The position numbers and the translations under genes were made by a program. DNA of 19,826 nucleotides from Solirubrobacterales bacterium (GTDB lineage Bacteria > Actinomycetota > Thermoleophilia > Solirubrobacterales > Solirubrobacteraceae), in assembly GCA_027314825.1 (NCBI GenBank), contig DAHVAB010000008.1, positions 1 through 19,826 on the forward strand, in the 5' to 3' direction. Each line of letters starts with the position of its first letter. Within the stretch, counting starts at the first letter, position 1. Of the stretch, positions 13,727 to 19,826 are shown piece by piece. Under the pieces are notes generated by a model. It had not been told where the DNA came from. It saw only the letters and a list, made by a program, of their open reading frames with translations, and did not search any database.

Positions 13727-14275
13727 GTGCAGAGCGCGACGGCGTTGCGCTCTCCGATCAACTGGGCGGTCCTCGGACTGGTGATCCAGCGACCCAGCTA
13801 CGGCTACGAGCTGGTACAGCGCTTCGAACGCACCTACCCGGAGCTCGAGCTCTCCAGCCGCTCGCTCATCTACACGGCCCTCGACAGCCTCGCGCGCCGC
13901 GGCCTGATCGAACATGCAAGCGATGAGCCCGAGCACGACCCGGTGCGCCAGCCGAAGCTCAACTACCGCGCCACCGAGGCGGGAATCGCAGCGTACGAGC
14001 AGTGGCTGATCGACCAGGTCTCAGACGATCCGCGCCGCTCGCGGCTGATCGCCCAGCACTTCGCCGCGATGCCCTCCAAGCAGGCGCTGCGCGTGCTCGA
14101 GCGCTGCGCCGAGCTCTCCCTCGCTGCCGCCGGCAGGCTCCAGGAGGATGATGCCGGCGCGCTCGCCGCACGCCTGGCAGGCGAAGAGGAACGGCTGCGC
14201 GCCGGCGCGGTGCTCGCCTGGATCGACTACGCACGCAGCGAGCTGAACGCCGCAGAGCGCAACCACAGGCGATGA
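13727..14275 (+). CDS. PadR-family transcriptional regulator
   Basis: This encodes 182 residues from GTG 13727, chosen because AGGAGG (13715-13720) lies 6 nt upstream; an upstream in-frame GTG at 13673 is less likely. The N-terminal winged helix shows the PadR pattern: AVLGLVIQRPSYGYELVQRF, then SRSLIYTALDSLARRGLIE and a wing KLNYRATEAG. The C-terminal helices (from about residue 100) should mediate dimerisation. The stop overlaps the ATG of the ABC ATPase gene (ATGA), so it most likely controls the transporter operon it heads. Inducer unknown. Confidence 0.85.
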   Translation: MQSATALRSPINWAVLGLVIQRPSYGYELVQRFERTYPELELSSRSLIYTALDSLARRGLIEHASDEPEHDPVRQPKLNYRATEAGIAAYEQWLIDQVSDDPRRSRLIAQHFAAMPSKQALRVLERCAELSLAAAGRLQEDDAGALAARLAGEEERLRAGAVLAWIDYARSELNAAERNHRR

Positions 14276-14967
14276 GCCTGCTCGCCTTCCAGCACGTCCA
14301 GCTCGCAGACCGGGAGTGCCCGGAGCGGCTGCTGCTCGACGATATCTGCCTCGAGCTGGACGACGGTGAGATGGTGGCGATCTGGGGCAAACGCCGCTCC
14401 GGACGCTCCAGCCTGCTGCGATTGGCATGCGGGCTCATCGCACCGGACGGCGGCACCGTGTCCTTCGACGGCCGGCCCCTGCGCGGCCCTGCGATCGGCG
14501 ACGGGATCGCCTACTGCACCGGCGTCTCCCGGATCGGCGAGGCGTGGTCGGTGCAGCGCGAGCTGGTGGAGGTGCAGCTGGCACGCGGCACATCCCGGCG
14601 CGAGGCGCGAGCGCGCGCCGGCGCCGCCCTGGAGCGCACCGGCGCCGAGCATCTCGCCGAGCGTCTGCTGCGCAGCCTGCGCGGAGCCGACCAGGTGCGG
14701 GTCATGCTCGCGCTCGCCCTGAGCGGCCAGCCGCGACTGCTGCTGATCGACGATGTGGCGGCCGGCGTGCCGCTGGTCGAGCGGATGGCGATCCTGCGGC
14801 TGCTGCGCGCGCTCGCCGACGAAGGCATGGCGGTGCTCAGCAGCACGGATGAGACACCGGCGCTCGCCGGCGCCGACCGGGCGCTCAGCCTCTCCGACGG
14901 CAGGCTGCACGGCCGCGTGGCGGCGGAGCTCGCGGAGGTCGTGCACCTGCGGGCCGCCGGCGGCTGA
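14272..14967 (+). CDS. ABC transporter ATP-binding protein with degenerate motifs
   Basis: The 231-residue protein aligns to the MacB/LolD-type ABC ATPases that serve FtsX-like permeases. However, key motifs are altered. Walker A reads GKRRSGRSS (39-47), with Arg45 where Lys is expected. The signature LSGGQ is replaced by LRGADQ (136-141). Walker B is LLLIDD (156-161), with Asp161 in place of the catalytic Glu. The H-loop His is Asp193 (SSTDE). Hydrolysis may be weak or absent. The reading frame is intact and translationally coupled to both neighbours, which argues against simple decay. Confidence 0.82.
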   Translation: MSLLAFQHVQLADRECPERLLLDDICLELDDGEMVAIWGKRRSGRSSLLRLACGLIAPDGGTVSFDGRPLRGPAIGDGIAYCTGVSRIGEAWSVQRELVEVQLARGTSRREARARAGAALERTGAEHLAERLLRSLRGADQVRVMLALALSGQPRLLLIDDVAAGVPLVERMAILRLLRALADEGMAVLSSTDETPALAGADRALSLSDGRLHGRVAAELAEVVHLRAAGG

Positions 14968-17600
14968 TGGCGGACGGGACCGTCACCGAGCTCGGCGGCG
15001 GAGCGGGCGGCGGGCGAGCCCACACGCCACCCCCGGCGCGGCCGCGGGCGCTCGTCGGACCGTACGCCCTGATCTGGTTCTACGTGCGCTGGCTGCGCCA
15101 GCACCTCGTACAGGAGCTGCTCGCAGGCGTCGGCGTCGCGGTCGCCGTCGCGCTCGTCTTCGCGACGATCTCCGCCGCCGGCAGCCTCACCGGCACGAGC
15201 GCGCAGGCGGTGCGAACCGTGGCAGGCCCCGCGACCCTTCAGCTCCACGCCCGCTCCGACGCCGGCATCGGCGCCAACCTGCTGCTCGCCGCGCAACGAC
15301 TGCCCGGCGTACGTGCCGCCGGATCGCTGCTCGAAAGCACCGCCACGCTGCGTGCCCGCAACGGCCGCACCGCGACCGTCGACCTGGCGGGCGCCGGCAC
15401 GAGCCTCGTCTTCATGGACGGCCTCGCACACACGATCCCGAGCGCCACCCTCTCCGCCCAGGGCATCGGGCTGAGCTCCCGCACCGCGCAGAGCCTCGCG
15501 ATCGGCGGCTCGCCGACCGGCGGCCGCGGCAGCGTCACGCTGCTCATCCAGGGCAGGACGATCCACATGCCCGTCTCCGCCGTGCTCGGCCAGGAAGCCT
15601 TCGGCGCGCTCTCCCAGACGAGCGTCGCGGTCATGCAGCTCTCAGAGCTCCAACGCCTGACGGGGCTCCCCAACCGGGTCTCCCGGATCCTCATCCAGCC
15701 GCAGCCCGGCCGCAGCGCACAGGTCCGCCGCGAGCTCGCCGGCCTCGCCCACGGCCGGATCGACGTGGCGCCCGCCGACCAGGACATCGGCCTGCTCGCC
15801 CAGGCGCTTGCGCCATCCAACCAGGCGAGCGCCCTGTTCGCAACGGTCAGCGCGCTGCTCGGCGTCCTGCTGGCCACAGCCGCGCTGCTTCTCAGCGCTC
15901 CGGACAGGCGGCGGATGTTCGCCGACCTGCGGCTGATGGGAATGCGCCGCACCGCGATCGTGCAGATGTTCGCCTTCCAGGCGCTGATCCTCGGCAGCGT
16001 CGCCTCGATCATCGGCATCGCCTGCGGCTACCTGCTCTCCGCCACCCTGCTCAAAGAGTCATCCCGCTACCTGGCGGAGGCCTTCACCCTCGGCACGCAG
16101 TCGAGCCTCGGGCTCGTCTCGCTCGCCGCCGCGCTCGCCACGGGACTCGCCAGCTGCACGATCGCCTCCGCGCTGCCGCTCCTGGACCTGCGCACCAGCG
16201 AGCTGCTGCGCGAGCTGCATCCAACGCAGGGCGCGCCCGGCAACACGCTGCCGAAAGGCACGCGCCGGATCGCGAGCACGATCGCGCTGGCGCTCACGAT
16301 CGCAGCGAGCGTCCTGTTCGCGATCGGACCCTCCCTGGCGCTCATCGCCTGCGCGCTGATCGCGCTCGCCACCGTCTGCGCGATCCCCGCCGCGCTCGCG
16401 ATCGCGATCGCCCTCTGCGCCCACCTGGCGCAATGGCGCGAGCGGCTGACCGCGCTGCCCGTCGCGCTCAGCTCGCTGCAAGCCACGAGCCTGCGCAGCT
16501 ACGCGCTCGCCGCCACCGGAGCGCTCGCCCTCTTCGGCAGCATCGCGCTCGGCGGGGCGCGCGCCGACCTCGCCCACGGCATCGCCGGCTTCGCGCACAG
16601 CTACGCCTCCGACGCGAGCGTCTGGGTCACGAACCACGGCGACGAGCAGGCTGTGATCGGCTTCGAGGCGACGGGCCTGAGCGCGCGGATCTCCCGGCTG
16701 CCCGGCATCAGCCACCTCGCCGCCTACCACGGCTCCTTCACGGTCATGGACGGGCGCCGCGTCTGGATCATCGCCCGCCCGCCCGGCGGCGCCCGCCACG
16801 TCCTCTCCTCCCAGATCCTCACCGGATCGGCGCCGCTCGCCGAAGAGCGGCTGGCCGAAGGCGGCTGGGCGGTCGTCTCCCGCCAGATCGCCGAAGCGCA
16901 GCACACCGGCCTCGGCGGCCGGATCGCGATCCCCACCCCGAGCGGCACCGCACACCTCCGGATCGCCGCACTGACAAGCAACCTCGCCTGGAGCCCGGGC
17001 GTCCTCTTCATCGGCGCCGGCCAGTACACGCGACTGTGGCCCGACGCGCCACCCACCGCGCTCACCGTCACGCTCACCCCCGGAGCCCGAACCGGGCCGG
17101 TCGCCCGGCGGATCCAGCGGCTGCTCGGCGGCAGCGCAGGCGGCCTGAGCGCACAGACCTCCTCCCAGCTGCAGGCGAGCATCGACCGGCTGACAGGCGA
17201 AGGGCTCGGCCAGCTGCAGGAGATCTCAAACGTGCTGCTCGCCGCCGCGATCCTCGCGATGGCCGCGGCGATCACCTCGGCGGTCTGGCAGCGGCGCGGC
17301 GCGCTGGCGGGACTGCGCCTATGCGGCGTGCACCCCTTTCGCCTGCGCCGCATCCTCGCAATAGAAGCCGGCCTGCTGCTGGCAGCCGGCTGCATCACCG
17401 GGGCGCTCGCCGGCATCTACGGCCAGGCGATCATCGACCGCTACCTGGGACGCACGACCGGGTTTCCGGTCTCCACGCTCGCCGCGGACGCGCGGCCGCT
17501 GGCGATCTTCGCCCTCGTCGTCATCATCGTGATCGCCGCCGCCTGCGCGCCGATCCTCATCGCCTCGCGGGTCTCGCCAAACTATGCGCTGGCAGAGTGA
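14967..17600 (+). CDS. FtsX-type ABC transporter permease
   Basis: The 877-residue membrane protein starts on the last base of the ATPase stop (TGATG). It has an N-terminal membrane helix at about 51-72, a large extracytoplasmic domain at about 73-280, and a first membrane bundle with the FtsX-like segment RRMFADLRLMGMRRTAIVQM. Middle helices span about 430-540, followed by a second extracytoplasmic domain. The C-terminal FtsX bundle is at about 755-870 (RGALAGLRLCGVHPFRLRRI). This duplicated 4+4 layout with MacPCD-like domains is typical of MacB/LolCE-related exporters in Actinomycetota. It should work with the adjacent ATPase; substrate unknown, possibly a lipid, peptide or cell-envelope component. 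Confidence 0.86.
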   Translation: MADGTVTELGGGAGGGRAHTPPPARPRALVGPYALIWFYVRWLRQHLVQELLAGVGVAVAVALVFATISAAGSLTGTSAQAVRTVAGPATLQLHARSDAGIGANLLLAAQRLPGVRAAGSLLESTATLRARNGRTATVDLAGAGTSLVFMDGLAHTIPSATLSAQGIGLSSRTAQSLAIGGSPTGGRGSVTLLIQGRTIHMPVSAVLGQEAFGALSQTSVAVMQLSELQRLTGLPNRVSRILIQPQPGRSAQVRRELAGLAHGRIDVAPADQDIGLLAQALAPSNQASALFATVSALLGVLLATAALLLSAPDRRRMFADLRLMGMRRTAIVQMFAFQALILGSVASIIGIACGYLLSATLLKESSRYLAEAFTLGTQSSLGLVSLAAALATGLASCTIASALPLLDLRTSELLRELHPTQGAPGNTLPKGTRRIASTIALALTIAASVLFAIGPSLALIACALIALATVCAIPAALAIAIALCAHLAQWRERLTALPVALSSLQATSLRSYALAATGALALFGSIALGGARADLAHGIAGFAHSYASDASVWVTNHGDEQAVIGFEATGLSARISRLPGISHLAAYHGSFTVMDGRRVWIIARPPGGARHVLSSQILTGSAPLAEERLAEGGWAVVSRQIAEAQHTGLGGRIAIPTPSGTAHLRIAALTSNLAWSPGVLFIGAGQYTRLWPDAPPTALTVTLTPGARTGPVARRIQRLLGGSAGGLSAQTSSQLQASIDRLTGEGLGQLQEISNVLLAAAILAMAAAITSAVWQRRGALAGLRLCGVHPFRLRRILAIEAGLLLAAGCITGALAGIYGQAIIDRYLGRTTGFPVSTLAADARPLAIFALVVIIVIAAACAPILIASRVSPNYALAE

Positions 17601-17647
17601 TCGGTTTCCAGGGGTGGGCGTGTTGTAATCGAGGAGAGGCGGCAGCT

Positions 17648-18235
17648 GTGAAGGTCATACGCGGATCAAAGGGAGGACGCCGCGCCATGTGGGCGTCGCT
17701 GCTCATGGCGAGCATCCCGTGCATCGCGGCCGCTCCCGCGGCGGCACGCCGCACCCACGGCCGGGACGCGCGCGCAGCGCACATCGCGCGGCACGCACAG
17801 GCAGCGCACATCGCGCGGCACGCACACGCACGCTCGCGACGCGCGCACGGCGCCCGGCGGCGGCACGCCGGCCACGCCGCCAGCCTGTACGCGCACGACG
17901 TGGCCAAGCTTCACTACGCGGGCGCGCTCGGCGAAGCCGTCTCCGAGAAGGGCAGCGCGAGCGGCACCCTGCCCGGCTCCATGCGCGTGCACATGATCTT
18001 CGCCTCCACCTTCACCGGCACGTTCACCATCTACACACCCAACGGCAGGATCGACGGCCACGGCGCCGCCAAGCCGCACGGCGGCGGAATCCAGGAGAGC
18101 TTCGCCGGCACCCTCACCGTCACCGGCGGCAGCGGGCGCTACCGCCACGCGCACGGCACCGCGCACCTCTACGGCACCTTCAACCGCGACAACTACGCGC
18201 TCACCATAAAGACGGCGGGAACGCTGCGCTACTGA
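17648..18235 (+). CDS. Secreted protein, His/Arg-rich linker and AOC/dirigent-like barrel
   Basis: This encodes 195 residues from GTG 17648, which gives a positively charged n-region (MKVIRGSKGGRR) before the hydrophobic core (MWASLLMASIPCIAAAPAAA). ATG 17687, with GGGAGG 10 nt upstream, is an alternative but lacks that charge. Residues about 38-80 are rich in His, Arg and Ala and include a 9-residue tandem repeat. The C-terminal 105 residues (FTGTFTIYTPNGRIDGHGAA, then GTLTVTGGSGRYRHAHGTAH and YALTIKTAGTLRY) resemble the allene oxide cyclase/dirigent barrel pattern of a GGTGRY-like turn followed by Gly-rich strands. That assignment is by eye. It lies 47 bp after the permease gene. Confidence 0.68.
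   Translation: MKVIRGSKGGRRAMWASLLMASIPCIAAAPAAARRTHGRDARAAHIARHAQAAHIARHAHARSRRAHGARRRHAGHAASLYAHDVAKLHYAGALGEAVSEKGSASGTLPGSMRVHMIFASTFTGTFTIYTPNGRIDGHGAAKPHGGGIQESFAGTLTVTGGSGRYRHAHGTAHLYGTFNRDNYALTIKTAGTLRY
17772..17825 (+). repeat. 27-bp in-frame tandem repeat (2 copies)
   Basis: Two copies of a 27-bp unit (GCAGCGCACATCGCGCGG and onward) differ at the last base and encode AAHIARHAQ and AAHIARHAH inside the secreted protein's linker. Confidence 0.85.
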
Positions 18236-18244
18236 GCCGCGCCA

Positions 18245-19231
18245 ATGAGGCCGCTCCCCCCGCTCATCGCCTGCATCCTCGCGCTGCTCTCGGGCGCCGC
18301 CGCCACCGCGCAGGCGCAGACGGGCGCTGGCGCGCAGGCGCAGACGGGCGCTGGCGCGCAGGCGCAGACCGGCGCTGGCGCGCAGGCGCAGACGGGCGCT
18401 GGCGCGCAGGCGCAGACGGGCGCGCGCCTGCAGGCCGCGTTTCAGCCATACCGGCTCGGGCACCGCAGCACGCTGCAGTTCAGATTCGCGTTCTCCGCGC
18501 CCCCCGGCCAGGTGCCGCCACCGCTCATCTCCATGCAACTGCGCTACCCACGCGGAATAAACTTCTATCTCAACAACCTGGGGATCAGGAGATGCGCGCC
18601 GGCCGCGCTCGAAGCGCAGGGCCCACGCGGATGCCCGCGCAACTCGGTGATGGGGTACGGCGTCGTCACCACCGGCGTCGTGCTCGGAGACACGGAGGTT
18701 CAGGAGAACGCTCCGATCACGATCCTGCGCGCCCCGGAACGCGACGGGCATCTGGCTCTGCTCTTCTACGCGGAAGGCACCCACCCGGTCGTCACCAACG
18801 TGCTCTTCTCCGGCCTGCTGCTCTCCGCATCCGAACCGTTCGGCGGCAGGGTGCAGATCGGCGTTCCACTCGTCGAAACGCTGCCGGGCGCCCCATTCGT
18901 GTCGGTCATCCAGCTGCACGCCACGATCGGGCCTGAGCACCTCACCTACTACCACACCGAAGGCGGCGTATCGCTCGCCTTCCGCCCGCAGGGCATCCTG
19001 CTGCCACCGACCTGCTCCGGGCAGGGCTTCCCGTTCGCCGCGAGCTTCGCCTTCTCCAATGGGACGCGCGCGCTGGCCCGCACGACGGTGCGCTGCCCGG
19101 CGGGAACCCGTACCGTCAGCGGGCGGGGTCGCCCCGGCGGGGGACGCGGCCGCCGCCGGCGCCCGCCTCAGAGGCCGGGCCGGCCGCGGAGGAGAGGCCG
19201 AGCACCCGCATCGCCTTCAACCCGAGGCTGA
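18245..19231 (+). CDS. Secreted protein with AQTGAGAQ repeat, function unknown
   Basis: The 328-residue product starts 9 nt after the previous stop with a signal peptide (MRPLPPLIACILALLSGAAA, cleavage near TAQA). Residues about 22-59 are five copies of an eight-residue unit (AQAQTGAG). The folded part (about 62-290) contains CAPAALEAQGPRGCPRNSVM, a Cys pair followed by a Ser-x-x-Gly-like turn similar to the modules in the protein at 1-4122. It ends CSGQGFPFAASFAFSNGT with a last Cys in VRCPAGT. The final 38 residues are Arg/Gly/Pro-rich and lie opposite the end of the converging regulator gene. No enzyme motif is seen; probably a cell-surface or extracellular protein. Confidence 0.78.
   Translation: MRPLPPLIACILALLSGAAATAQAQTGAGAQAQTGAGAQAQTGAGAQAQTGAGAQAQTGARLQAAFQPYRLGHRSTLQFRFAFSAPPGQVPPPLISMQLRYPRGINFYLNNLGIRRCAPAALEAQGPRGCPRNSVMGYGVVTTGVVLGDTEVQENAPITILRAPERDGHLALLFYAEGTHPVVTNVLFSGLLLSASEPFGGRVQIGVPLVETLPGAPFVSVIQLHATIGPEHLTYYHTEGGVSLAFRPQGILLPPTCSGQGFPFAASFAFSNGTRALARTTVRCPAGTRTVSGRGRPGGGRGRRRRPPQRPGRPRRRGRAPASPSTRG
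18308..18423 (+). repeat. 24-bp in-frame tandem repeat (almost 5 copies)
   Basis: Copies of GCGCAGGCGCAGACGGGCGC followed by TGGC start at 18308, 18332, 18356, 18380 and 18404; the fifth is incomplete. Only one base differs (CCGG for CGGG in copy 3), so the array is young or kept uniform. Confidence 0.9.
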
Positions 19232-19826
19232 GCTTCTCCCGCCCATCGGTGGAGCTCACATCCAGGCCGGTCAGCTCACGAATCCGATCCAGGCGATAGT
19301 AGATCGTGTGACGGTGTGTGAACAGGCGCTCCGCCGTCCTCGCCACATTCCCATCGGCCTCCAGGAAGGAGTCGAGCGTCTGGGTCAGCTCGGTCTCGTA
19401 CTGCTCGTCATAGGCTGCGATCGGAGCGACCGTCTCCTCGTAGAAGCGACGCAGCTCACCGGGGTTCTCGCTCATCGTGGAGAGCAGCAGCCGGTAGGCG
19501 CCGGTCTCATCGAATGCCAGGCAGCGCTCCTGCCCATCGCCGCCCTCGGCGACATTGACCGCCAGCAGCGCCTCATCGACGGCGCGGCGCAGCTCGAGCG
19601 GATCGGCCGCCACGCGGCTGCGCCCGAGCGCCAGGGCGCAGCCGGAGAGCGTCGCGCGCATCTCACGCAGGATCGCCTCGGCGGCGCGGGCGGCCGCCTG
19701 CTCATCCACTGCGGCCAGCAGCACTATCACCTCGGCGGCCGGCTCCTGCCCATCTGAGAGCACCGCGATCGCGCCACCGGCCGCCGCCCCTGCGCCGCGC
19801 TCCACGACGGCGCGCGCCCGCCGGCG
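19116..19826 (-). CDS. PucR/CdaR-type transcriptional regulator, C-terminal part (5' end outside window)
   Basis: The minus-strand frame stays open to base 19826, so the true start lies beyond the right edge; GTG 19805 is only the first possible start inside the window. The C-terminal helix-turn-helix of the PucR family (HTH_30) is clear: LTQTLDSFLEADGNVARTAE, then RLFTHRHTIYYRLDRIRELT and GLDVSSTDGREKLSLGLKAM. Before it is a region like the CdaR GGDEF-like domain (AIAVLSDGQEPAAEVIVLLA, then SRVAADPLELRRAVDEALLA). Full-length members are usually 400-600 residues. Target genes cannot be told from here. The last 38 codons overlap the converging secreted-protein gene. Confidence 0.87.
   Translation of the reverse strand, partial: RRRARAVVERGAGAAAGGAIAVLSDGQEPAAEVIVLLAAVDEQAAARAAEAILREMRATLSGCALALGRSRVAADPLELRRAVDEALLAVNVAEGGDGQERCLAFDETGAYRLLLSTMSENPGELRRFYEETVAPIAAYDEQYETELTQTLDSFLEADGNVARTAERLFTHRHTIYYRLDRIRELTGLDVSSTDGREKLSLGLKAMRVLGLSSAAGPASEAGAGGGRVPRRGDPAR

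Noticed and set aside
14753..17647. Very long plus-strand open frame (over 1000 codons) in another frame through the ABC/FtsX region
   Set aside because: The translation is Arg/Pro/Ala-rich without domains, and it lies over the clear FtsX permease. It is a GC-rich shadow; only its last 195 codons (from 17648) are a real gene.
19124..19136. Hairpin CGGGG-tcg-CCCCG as a bidirectional terminator
   Set aside because: The stem is only 5 bp, it is inside both coding tails, and no T-run follows on either strand.

Overview
The window is GC-rich and gene-dense, with many ATGA, TTGA or one-base gene overlaps. Its long secreted proteins (PD40/TolB-like propeller, NHL propeller with Fn3-like and Cys-containing modules, arginine/lysine-rich C-terminal tails, a CASCNPSG-type motif) are of a kind I associate with Actinomycetota of the class Thermoleophilia (Solirubrobacterales-like soil bacteria). 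That placement is an inference from style, not a database result. No rRNA, tRNA, CRISPR array or recognisable transposase or integrase is visible.

Left part (1-6662, minus strand): two large exported proteins in an ATGA-coupled pair. The upstream one (4119-6662) is a propeller-type protein with a basic tail. The downstream one (1-4122) runs off the left edge with no stop codon in the window. Both prefer GAA over GAG for glutamate, unlike the rest of the window.

Middle part (about 6930-13562, plus strand): an accessory island made of small modules. Four intact Uma2-family (DUF820) nuclease-like genes alternate with toxin-antitoxin-like pairs: a MazF-like toxin with a long, apparently composite antitoxin; a RelE/DUF4258-like protein with a DUF2283 protein; a DUF5678-like protein with a retropepsin-like aspartic protease; a second MazEF-like pair; and a VapBC pair. 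Nearly every module is bounded by the last 20-130 bp of a Uma2 gene, either as the end of an intact copy or as a cut-down remnant. A shared leader repeat starting TCCCAAGCG precedes three Uma2 genes and one remnant. Two Uma2 copies are almost identical over about 590 bp at an offset of exactly 1260 bp, and another is a mosaic. Several genes have a TANNNT hexamer 6-7 nt before the start codon, the layout of a leaderless promoter. The island looks like a cassette-like array built by recombination among Uma2 copies, and it is the most unusual thing in the window.

Right part (13600-19826): a PadR-family regulator, an ABC ATPase with several degenerate catalytic motifs and an 877-residue FtsX-type permease form a tightly overlapping operon. 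Two small secreted proteins follow on the same strand. One has a His/Arg-rich linker and a possible allene-oxide-cyclase/dirigent-like barrel; the other has five copies of a 24-bp in-frame repeat. Converging from the right edge is the C-terminal part of a PucR/CdaR-type regulator whose 5' end lies outside the window.
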